A stretch of 5,222 bases of DNA from the NCBI GenBank assembly GCA_002439705.1, contig DJPE01000094.1:5003-10224 (forward strand), read 5' to 3'. Positions 1 to 3,924 of the stretch are shown one piece after another. The translations under genes were made by a program, and so were the position numbers. Origin of the DNA: Christensenella sp. UBA6420. GTDB taxonomy: Bacteria > Bacillota > Clostridia > Christensenellales > DTU072. The notes below the pieces were generated by a model, which worked only from the letters and a program-made list of their open reading frames with translations, made no database searches and was not told the DNA's origin. Positions within the stretch are counted from its first letter, which is position 1, and each line of letters starts with the position of its first letter.

Positions 1-155
1 CCGCCATTACGGCGGGATTTCTATTCGGAGCGGTTTTAATTATATATAAGGTAAAGAAACCGACTCTTGCGGTTTTTGAAAAGGACGAAAACGGCGTAAC
101 GGACGGGCGTAAGCCGACGACAACTAAGCCGAAGGTTTTTGTAAAAAATCGTTGA
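1..155 (+). CDS. 3' end of an unrecognised membrane-anchored protein (partial)
   Basis: The frame beginning at base 3 is open from the window edge to TGA at 153-155, giving about 50 C-terminal residues. A hydrophobic stretch (AITAGFLFGAVLIIY) is followed at once by a basic KVKK cluster. A charged, Thr/Pro/Lys-rich tail comes next and ends in VKNR. This order (membrane span, then positive charges, then polar tail) fits a C-terminal membrane anchor with a cytoplasmic tail. I do not recognise the family, and the start lies outside the window. Its stop codon overlaps the -35 box of the rpmG promoter, with no terminator between, so read-through into rpmG is possible. The downstream genes suggest no particular function. 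Whether this is a real gene rests on an uninterrupted frame of only about 50 codons and plausible composition. Confidence 0.5.
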   Translation, partial: AITAGFLFGAVLIIYKVKKPTLAVFEKDENGVTDGRKPTTTKPKVFVKNR

Positions 156-180
156 CATAAAGCAAACCTTGTGGTATGCT
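152..180 (+). promoter_or_regulatory. Sigma-A promoter for the rpmG-secE-nusG-rplK-rplA unit
   Basis: The -35 box TTGACA (152-157) matches consensus in all six bases. A 17-base spacer separates it from a -10 box TATGCT (175-180, 4 of 6). TGG immediately before the -10 makes an extended -10 (TGn). Transcription should start at about 187. The -35 overlaps the TGA stop of the preceding gene. It is the only convincing promoter seen before the rplJ promoter, so it probably drives all five genes to the hairpin after rplA. Confidence 0.85.
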
Positions 181-186
181 TATAAA

Positions 187-212
187 GCACCTTAGGAGGG
201 TGTAATTTTTTT
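187..212 (+). promoter_or_regulatory. 5'-end hairpin plus T-tract in the rpmG leader
   Basis: The predicted transcript begins with a small stem: 188-193 (CACCTT) can pair with 197-202 (AGGGTG, one G-T wobble) around an AGG loop. Seven Ts follow (206-212). The stem contains a Shine-Dalgarno-like AGGAGG (194-199) that is not the one serving rpmG, which is GGAGG at 213-217. It could be a stabilising 5' hairpin, a weak attenuator or a ribosome standby site. The pairing is seen directly; any role is inference. Confidence 0.35.
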
Positions 213-226
213 GGAGGCGTTTTATA

Positions 227-376
227 ATGCGAGTAAAGATAACCCTTGCTTGTACGGAATGCAAACAGCGCAATTACGACAAGAAAAAGAACAAGAAAAA
301 TACTCCGGACAGAATGGAGTTAAAAAAATATTGCAGATTTTGTAAAAAACATACTGTTCACAAAGAAACGAAATAA
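227..376 (+). CDS. rpmG: 50S ribosomal protein L33
   Basis: A 49-residue basic protein with the start MRVKITLACTEC, the usual length for bacterial L33. L33 sits in the large subunit near the E site. Two CxxC pairs (Cys9/Cys12 and Cys36/Cys39, in CTEC and CRFC) are the zinc-binding ligands of the C+ type of L33. C+ and C- paralogues are known to swap in zinc limitation, so this copy is the zinc-dependent form. The ATG at 227 is preceded by GGAGG (213-217) with a 9-base gap. It is the first gene of the unit, and secE begins 15 bases after its stop. The rpmG-secE-nusG order is typical of Bacillota. It is too short for many ORF filters, but the family match is clear. Confidence 0.96.
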   Translation: MRVKITLACTECKQRNYDKKKNKKNTPDRMELKKYCRFCKKHTVHKETK

Positions 377-391
377 CACGGAGGCTATTCA

Positions 392-706
392 ATGGCAAAA
401 AATGACACCAAGCTCGATTTACCCGAGATAGAAGCCGCTCCCGCTCCCGAAAAGAAAGGACAGGACAAGAAAAACGCTTCCAAGAAGGGCAACAAAAAGC
501 GCAGATCGGTGGGTAAGTTTTTCCGAGATATAATCAGCGAGCTCAAAAAAGTATCGTGGGGTTCGTTCAAGAAGGGCAAAGACAACAGCAGCGTGCAGGC
601 TCAGACCGGCGTGGTACTCATTGTTACCTTGGTCTTCATGATTATCGTTGCGGCAGTGGACGCAGGGTTGGCTCAGCTTTTGAAGTTATTGTTGAACGCC
701 GCGTAA
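392..706 (+). CDS. secE: Preprotein translocase subunit SecE
   Basis: SecE is the small essential subunit of the SecYEG channel and clamps the two halves of SecY. The product has 104 residues. Residues 1-40 are a hydrophilic, Lys/Ala/Pro-rich extension that looks disordered. Residues 41-57 hold the amphipathic cytoplasmic helix and the family core ELKKVSW (50-56). Residues about 73-90 form the single membrane span, followed by the usual conserved Asp (D90) and a C-terminal hydrophobic helix (LAQLLKLLL). A single span is typical of Gram-positive SecE; E. coli has three. The residue after Trp56 is Gly rather than the usual Pro of the W-P motif. The start is set by GGAGG at 380-384, 7 bases upstream. 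It lies 34 bases before nusG, as in most bacteria. Confidence 0.96.
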   Translation: MAKNDTKLDLPEIEAAPAPEKKGQDKKNASKKGNKKRRSVGKFFRDIISELKKVSWGSFKKGKDNSSVQAQTGVVLIVTLVFMIIVAAVDAGLAQLLKLLLNAA

Positions 707-740
707 TCCACGCGTTTGTGAATCAGGAGTTAATATAAAT

Positions 741-1265
741 ATGGATAGTAAAGATGTAAGATGGTACGTCATACACGTTTATTCTTCCTACGAATCGGTT
801 GTTAAAAATAACTTGGAGAAGATGATCGAAAACAACAGTCTTCAGGATTATATTTTCGAAATAGCCATTCCCGTAGAGGAGGATATCGTCGAAAAGAACG
901 GCAAGAGGAAAGTCGTCGAAAGAAAGAAATTCCCCGGGTACGTCTTTTTGAAAATGATTTATACCGATCAGCTTTGGTACATGATTACCAATACTCGCGG
1001 AGTTACCGGTTTCGTCGGACCGCAAGGTAAGGCGCTCCCGCTCACCACGGAAGAAATCAAGCGTATGGGACTCGAAAAAGTTTCCGCCGAAGATTTCGAT
1101 ATGGCAGTCGGCGACAACGTTAAGGTGGTCAGCGGCGCGTTGGAAACCTTCCTCGGTGTCGTGGACGAAATTTATCCCGACAAGCAGAAAGTACGCGTTA
1201 TAGTCCAGATGTTCGGACGTCAGACGCCGGTAGAACTCGATTTTAACCAAATCGAAAAAATATAA
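741..1265 (+). CDS. nusG: Transcription termination/antitermination factor NusG
   Basis: NusG binds the RNA polymerase clamp and modulates pausing and elongation; its KOW domain contacts S10 or Rho. The product is 174 residues, the normal length for a short Gram-positive NusG. The NGN domain covers residues about 7-95, opening WYVIHVYSSYE and containing the hallmark FPGYVF (64-69) and TRGVTGFVGP (85-94). After a linker, the KOW domain covers about 122-174 and ends with the family signature GRQTPVELDF (159-168). In the KOW turn the usual G-P-F is G-A-L (132-134). The start has AGGAG (725-729) with an 11-base gap, slightly long. The next gene, rplK, is 95 bases away with structured DNA between. 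Confidence 0.97.
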   Translation: MDSKDVRWYVIHVYSSYESVVKNNLEKMIENNSLQDYIFEIAIPVEEDIVEKNGKRKVVERKKFPGYVFLKMIYTDQLWYMITNTRGVTGFVGPQGKALPLTTEEIKRMGLEKVSAEDFDMAVGDNVKVVSGALETFLGVVDEIYPDKQKVRVIVQMFGRQTPVELDFNQIEKI

Positions 1266-1360
1266 ATATGACGGGCGAAAGCCCTTTATAGATATGGGAG
1301 AACGGCAAAAATTTGTTCAGTTACCGTTCGTCAGAACCAGTTAGTCAAAGGAGGCAAACT
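1266..1360 (+). promoter_or_regulatory. Structured nusG-rplK spacer, possible leader control element
   Basis: This 95-base gap holds several possible RNA structures. GGGC-GAAA-GCCC (1273-1284) is a GC stem capped by a GNRA tetraloop and followed by TTTATA. GAACGG (1300-1305) can pair with CCGTTC (1324-1329), while GTTC (1326-1329) can instead pair with GAAC (1334-1337), so the two are mutually exclusive. CAGTTA occurs twice (1318-1323, 1338-1343). In other bacteria the rplK-rplA leader is where L1 represses its own operon. I cannot identify an L1 site by eye, so a regulatory role is inference. No convincing promoter was seen here. Confidence 0.3.
1347..1354 (+). promoter_or_regulatory. rplK ribosome binding site
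   Basis: AAAGGAGG lies 6 bases before the ATG at 1361. It fixes the rplK start and rules out the longer frame that opens at TTG 1313, whose extra 16 residues are foreign to L11. Confidence 0.9.
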
Positions 1361-1786
1361 ATGGCTAAGAAAATTTCGGCAGTAGTAAAGCTGCAACTCC
1401 CCGCAGGCAAGGCAACCCCGGGACCGCCTGTAGGCTCCACTCTTGGACCGCACGGTATCGCTATACCGATGTTCACCAAGGAATTCAATGAAAAGACCGC
1501 TTCTCAGGCAGGACTTATCATTCCGGTAATTATCACTATTTACGCAGACCGTTCCTTCACCTTCGTGTTGAAGACTCCGCCCGCACCCGTTCTTATCAAG
1601 AAAGCATGCGGAATAGAAAGCGGCTCCGCTAAACCCAACCGCGACAAAGTGGCAAAATTGACTCGCGCTCAACTCGAAGAAATCGCGAAGACCAAAATGC
1701 CCGACCTCAACGCAGCGTCTCTTGAAAGCGCAATGAGCATGATCGCGGGTACCGCAAGATCTATGGGCGTAACCGTAGAGGACTAA
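1361..1786 (+). CDS. rplK: 50S ribosomal protein L11
   Basis: L11 binds 23S rRNA helices 43-44 in the GTPase-associated centre and supports EF-G, EF-Tu and stringent-response signalling. The product has 141 residues, the standard length, opening MAKKISAVVKLQLPAGKA. The N-terminal domain contains GPPVG (21-25) and the strongly conserved YADRSFTF, then KTPPAPVLIKKA. The C-terminal rRNA-binding domain contains SGSAKPNRDKVAKLTRAQL and ends GTARSMGVTVED. The loop after GPPVG is unusual: position 26 is Ser where most bacteria have Pro, and the following segment reads TLGPHGIAIPMF instead of the common ALGQ-GVNIMEF pattern. rplA follows 14 bases after the stop, the usual tight rplK-rplA pair. Confidence 0.97.
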   Translation: MAKKISAVVKLQLPAGKATPGPPVGSTLGPHGIAIPMFTKEFNEKTASQAGLIIPVIITIYADRSFTFVLKTPPAPVLIKKACGIESGSAKPNRDKVAKLTRAQLEEIAKTKMPDLNAASLESAMSMIAGTARSMGVTVED

Positions 1787-1800
1787 TCGGAGGTGATAAT

Positions 1801-2484
1801 ATGAAACACGGAAAGAAATATGTAGATTCTTTAAAAGAATTCGATAAGTCCAAGGCTTACGAACCCGCCGAAGCGTTGAAATACGTAGTAGATTCCGCAA
1901 AGGCTAAATTCGACGAAACCATCGAACTCCACTGCAAACTCGGCGTAGACCCCCGTCACGCAGATCAACAGGTAAGAGGCGTAGTCGTTCTTCCCCACGG
2001 AACCGGTAAAACTCTTAAAGTTTTGGTAATCACCAAAGGCGCGAAAGCCGACGAAGCCGTAGCCGCAGGCGCGGACATCGTAGGCGCGGAAGAAATCGTC
2101 CAGAAAATTCAGGGCGGATGGTTTGACTTCGACGTTTGCGTTACCACTCCCGATATGATGGGCGTCGTAGGACGTTTGGGTAAAGTTCTCGGTCCTAAGG
2201 GACTTATGCCGACCCCGAAAGCAGGTACCGTCACCATGGACGTAACCAAAGCTATCAAGGATATTAAAGCAGGTAAAGTCGAATACAGAGTAGACAAGAC
2301 CGCTATTGTCCACTGCCCCGTAGGTAAGGCAAGTTTCGGAGCCGAAAAGCTCAACGACAACTTTAACACCCTTATCGAAGCCATCATCAAGGCGAAACCC
2401 GCCGCTGCTAAGGGCGTATACTTAAGAAGCGTTACTTTGGCAAGCACGATGGGACCCGGCGTTAAGGTTAACGTAAAAATGTAA
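1801..2484 (+). CDS. rplA: 50S ribosomal protein L1
   Basis: L1 forms the mobile L1 stalk that handles deacylated tRNA at the E site, and in many bacteria it represses its own operon by binding the mRNA. The product is 227 residues, close to the usual 225-235. It opens with KHGKKYVDSLKEFDKSKAY. Domain I is split around an inserted domain II (about residues 70-155). The L1 signature lies at 116-144, with TPDMMGVVGRLG then LGPKGLMPTPKAGTV. The C-terminus has VYLRSVTLASTMGPGVKV, the usual end of the family. The ribosome site GGAGGTGAT (1789-1797) is almost perfectly complementary to the 16S 3' end and ends 3 bases before ATG. It is the last gene before a hairpin and a new promoter. Confidence 0.97.
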   Translation: MKHGKKYVDSLKEFDKSKAYEPAEALKYVVDSAKAKFDETIELHCKLGVDPRHADQQVRGVVVLPHGTGKTLKVLVITKGAKADEAVAAGADIVGAEEIVQKIQGGWFDFDVCVTTPDMMGVVGRLGKVLGPKGLMPTPKAGTVTMDVTKAIKDIKAGKVEYRVDKTAIVHCPVGKASFGAEKLNDNFNTLIEAIIKAKPAAAKGVYLRSVTLASTMGPGVKVNVKM

Positions 2485-2530
2485 CGTAAATTTACGCGGA
2501 GAAACTTTCTCCGCGTAATTTCCTTATTAA
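2485..2530 (+). terminator. Hairpin after rplA, probable weak or partial terminator
   Basis: TTACGCGGAGAA (2492-2503) is exactly complementary to TTCTCCGCGTAA (2507-2518), a 12-pair stem with a 3-base loop. The tail that follows (TTTCCTTATT) is T-rich but lacks an unbroken T-run, so termination may be incomplete and some transcripts may continue into rplJ-rplL. An overlapping perfect palindrome, CGTAAATTTACG (2485-2496), offers an alternative fold using part of the same arm. Confidence 0.65.
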
Positions 2531-2535
2531 ATTCC

Positions 2536-2564
2536 TTGACGAAGGGAAGACAAACGACTATAAT
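2536..2564 (+). promoter_or_regulatory. Sigma-A promoter for rplJ-rplL
   Basis: TTGACG (2536-2541, 5 of 6) and a perfect TATAAT (2559-2564) are separated by exactly 17 bases. Transcription should begin at about 2571, about 10 bases before the conserved L10 leader. This makes rplJ-rplL an independently started unit, even though it follows rplA in the same direction. Confidence 0.92.
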
Positions 2565-2579
2565 ATAAACGTACTCATT

Positions 2580-2697
2580 TCAAAGACTGCAAGTGCTTCG
2601 GCTTAAATTCTTACGATGCTTGGATAGAAAGAGGCAGAAATTGAACTAAAAATCAGTTTACTCCGCAATCTCAGTCTTTGGTTGCGGAGTTTTTATT
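2580..2697 (+). promoter_or_regulatory. L10 leader: cis-regulatory RNA of rplJ-rplL
   Basis: This is the ribosomal protein L10 leader, the RNA in front of rplJ that L10 (with L12) binds for feedback control in Bacillota. The long closing helix P1 is CAAAGACTG (2581-2589) with CAGTCTTTG (2672-2680), nine perfect pairs plus a T-G at 2580/2681. The core then reads GCAAGTGC, a cUUCGg tetraloop (2596-2601), and the family hallmark GCTTAA (2601-2606), with TTCTTACGATG where the family normally has a C-C-U-x-C-C-G-A-G-G type segment. GCAAG (2589-2593) can pair with CTTAC (2610-2614) with one mismatch. A weaker hairpin is possible at 2642-2660. The element ends in the terminator described separately. 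Identification rests on location, P1 and the CUUAA core, all recalled from the family; a covariance-model search was not possible. Confidence 0.85.
2660..2697 (+). terminator. Intrinsic terminator (attenuator) within the L10 leader
   Basis: ACTCCGCAATC (2660-2670) pairs with GGTTGCGGAGT (2680-2690), with one T-G wobble, around a loop of about 9 bases (2671-2679). TTTTTATT follows at 2690-2697. It lies between the rplJ promoter and the rplJ start, so it must be bypassed for L10 and L12 to be made. The 3' strand of leader helix P1 (2672-2680) occupies the loop of this hairpin. Confidence 0.85.
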
Positions 2698-2727
2698 ATA
2701 TCCTTGCAAAAGGGTAAAGAAAAAAAT

Positions 2728-2734
2728 AGGAGGT
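2728..2734 (+). promoter_or_regulatory. rplJ ribosome binding site, supports a GTG start
   Basis: AGGAGGT is followed by an 8-base gap to GTG at 2743. No ATG lies at a workable distance in this frame, and SALRDQKVAKV directly after the GTG is a normal L10 N-terminus, so GTG is the start. Confidence 0.88.
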
Positions 2735-2742
2735 AAAAGAAA

Positions 2743-3231
2743 GTGTCAGCATTGAGAGACCAAAAGGTAGCAAAAGTTGCCGAGATTAAGGAAAAACTCG
2801 AAAAAGCAAGCTCTTTCGTACTGTTGGACTACAAAGGTCTTACCGTTGCGGAAGATACCGAGCTTCGTACTGCTTTCCGTAAGAGCGGCGTAACCTATCA
2901 CGTTTACAAGAACCGTCTTGTAAAAATCGCACTCAATGAGATGGGATACAACCAGTTCGACGACGCGTTGAACGGACCTACGGCTGTGGCTATGGGCTCC
3001 GACGACATCGCCGCTCCCGCTAAAATCGCTCTTGAAAAGTCCAAAGCCTTCAAGAAGATGGACGTTAAGTGCGGTTTGGTAGACGGAAGTTTCCTTGATA
3101 AGGAAGGGTGCAACACTCTTGCGACGTTGCCCAGCAGAGAAGGGCTCATCTCGCAAATTCTCGGATTGTTACAATCCCCGGTGGCAGGCTTGGCCAGAGC
3201 ACTCGCCGCTATTGCCGAAAAACAGGCATAA
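2743..3231 (+). CDS. rplJ: 50S ribosomal protein L10
   Basis: L10 anchors the L7/L12 dimers to the ribosome, forming the stalk that recruits translation GTPases. As the L10-L12 complex it also represses its own mRNA. The product is 162 residues, within the usual 160-175. The rRNA-binding domain shows DYKGLTV (29-35), VYKNRLVKIAL (54-64) and the conserved NGPTAVAM (77-84). The C-terminal helix, from LPSREGLISQ (129-138) through LLQSPVAGLARAL to the end, is the L12-dimer docking site. It starts with GTG, unlike its neighbours. It is preceded by the L10 leader and terminator, and rplL follows after 33 bases. Confidence 0.97.
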   Translation: MSALRDQKVAKVAEIKEKLEKASSFVLLDYKGLTVAEDTELRTAFRKSGVTYHVYKNRLVKIALNEMGYNQFDDALNGPTAVAMGSDDIAAPAKIALEKSKAFKKMDVKCGLVDGSFLDKEGCNTLATLPSREGLISQILGLLQSPVAGLARALAAIAEKQA

Positions 3232-3264
3232 CAAAACAAAAATTTTTATTGGAGGAATTAAAAA

Positions 3265-3642
3265 ATGGCAGATATACAGAAAATAATCGAAGAAGTAAAG
3301 TCCATGACCGTTCTCGAATTGAACGACTTGGTTAAGGCATTGGAAGAAGAATTCGGCGTAAGCGCAGCTGCTCCTATGGCTGTTGCAGGCGCTCCCGCAG
3401 CCGGCGCTGCTGCTCCCGCAGAAGAAGAAAAGACCGAATTTGACGTAGTACTCAAAGCAGCCGGCGCAAACAAGATCGCTACCATCAAGGCTGTTCGTGA
3501 AGCTACCGGACTCGGACTCGTTGACGCTAAGGCTATGGTTGACGGCGCTCCCAAGACCGTTAAAGAAGCTCTTTCCAAAGAAGCCGCAGAAGAACTCGCC
3601 GAAAAGCTCAAAGCAGCCGGCGCAGAAGTCGAAATCAAGTAA
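3265..3642 (+). CDS. rplL: 50S ribosomal protein L7/L12
   Basis: L7/L12 is the multi-copy acidic stalk protein that contacts EF-Tu, EF-G, IF2 and RF3. The product is 125 residues, a usual length. Residues 1-33 form the dimerising, L10-binding domain (MADIQKIIEEVKSMTVLEL...). Residues about 34-53 are the Ala/Pro/Gly-rich flexible hinge. Residues 54-125 form the globular factor-binding domain, starting EEKTEFDVVLKAAGANKIA and ending GAEVEIK. The factor-contacting face KIATIKAVR (70-78) is intact. In the conserved GLGLKEAK stretch this protein has GLGLVDAK (83-90), so Val replaces a usually conserved Lys. GGAGG (3251-3255) lies 9 bases before ATG. A strong terminator follows, so this is the last gene of its unit. 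Confidence 0.98.
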   Translation: MADIQKIIEEVKSMTVLELNDLVKALEEEFGVSAAAPMAVAGAPAAGAAAPAEEEKTEFDVVLKAAGANKIATIKAVREATGLGLVDAKAMVDGAPKTVKEALSKEAAEELAEKLKAAGAEVEIK

Positions 3643-3658
3643 TTTTACTTATTACGAT

Positions 3659-3697
3659 AAAAAAAGAAGGCACTCAGTCGAGTGTCTTCTTTTTTTG
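3659..3697 (+). terminator. Strong intrinsic terminator after rplL
   Basis: A stem of up to 17 pairs runs from the A-tract and GAAGGCACTC (to 3675) through an AGTC loop (3676-3679) into GAGTGTCTTC and seven Ts (3690-3696), with one G-T wobble. The A-tract on the left arm makes it potentially active in both directions. It closes the ribosomal block 16 bases after the rplL stop. Confidence 0.93.
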
Positions 3698-3727
3698 CCT
3701 TAAATCGACATTCGGGCGTCGGCGTAA

Positions 3728-3814
3728 AGTTCAAAACCTTTGGTTTTGAATTAACGATAAGATAATAAAAACGGTAAAAAATCGTTTTTATTTAATTAAA
3801 TTACGATTTATTTA
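3728..3814. repeat. AT-rich intergenic stretch with nested inverted repeats
   Basis: No gene is seen between 3698 and 3924. TTCAAAACC (3730-3738) and GGTTTTGAA (3742-3750) form a perfect nine-pair hairpin with a TTT loop, and two more pairs, one of them G-T, extend it. AATAAAAACG (3764-3773) pairs with CGTTTTTATT (3783-3792). AAATCGT (3779-3785) can alternatively pair with ACGATTT (3803-3809), competing with that hairpin. TTTAATTAAA (3791-3800) is a palindrome. The AT-rich run directly upstream of the -35 box could act as an UP element. Neither full hairpin has a good T-run after it. Confidence 0.5.
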
Positions 3815-3843
3815 TTGACACTGCTTATCTAAAATGCTAATAT
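3815..3843 (+). promoter_or_regulatory. Sigma-A promoter for the leucine-rich-repeat lipoprotein
   Basis: TTGACA (3815-3820) is a perfect -35. After 17 bases comes TAATAT (3838-3843, 4 of 6), preceded by TGC, an extended -10. Transcription should start at about 3850, giving a leader of about 75 bases. It is AT-rich upstream. It shows the lipoprotein gene is expressed separately from the ribosomal genes. Confidence 0.8.
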
Positions 3844-3878
3844 TTTTATATAAAATGTGCATTGCACATTTATAAAAA
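3843..3878. promoter_or_regulatory. Large dyad at the transcription start: operator-like or 5' hairpin
   Basis: AAATGTGCA (3853-3861) and TGCACATTT (3863-3871) form a perfect 9-base inverted repeat around one T. The symmetry extends outward: TTTTTATA (3843-3850) matches TATAAAAA (3871-3878) once a 3-base bulge (3851-3853) is allowed. It abuts the -10 box and covers the expected start site, where a repressor operator would lie. In RNA it could be a stabilising hairpin at the 5' end. No regulator gene is visible in the window. Confidence 0.55.
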
Positions 3879-3924
3879 ACGAACGATATTTTATCGGAAT
3901 AAAAAAATCAGGGAGCATTTTAAT

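Noticed and set aside
1..15. CCGCC/GGCGG inverted repeat at the window edge
   Set aside because: Five pairs within an open coding frame and no T-run; consistent with chance.
211..342. Frame from TTG 211 overlapping rpmG
   Set aside because: Its codons are out of frame with a clear L33, and it gives no recognisable protein.
700..714. CGCGT/ACGCG hairpin over the secE stop
   Set aside because: Only five pairs, no T-run, and nusG follows closely, so no terminator call.
723..1250. Long reverse-strand frame opposite nusG
   Set aside because: NusG on the + strand is unmistakable; the antisense frame has no family features.
1255..1295. Possible promoter after nusG (TATAAA and TATAGAT boxes)
   Set aside because: No acceptable -35 at the right spacing.
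1313..1360. N-terminal extension of rplK from TTG 1313
   Set aside because: There is no ribosome site at a workable distance, the extra residues do not belong to L11, and AAAGGAGG plus ATG 1361 give a standard 141-residue protein.
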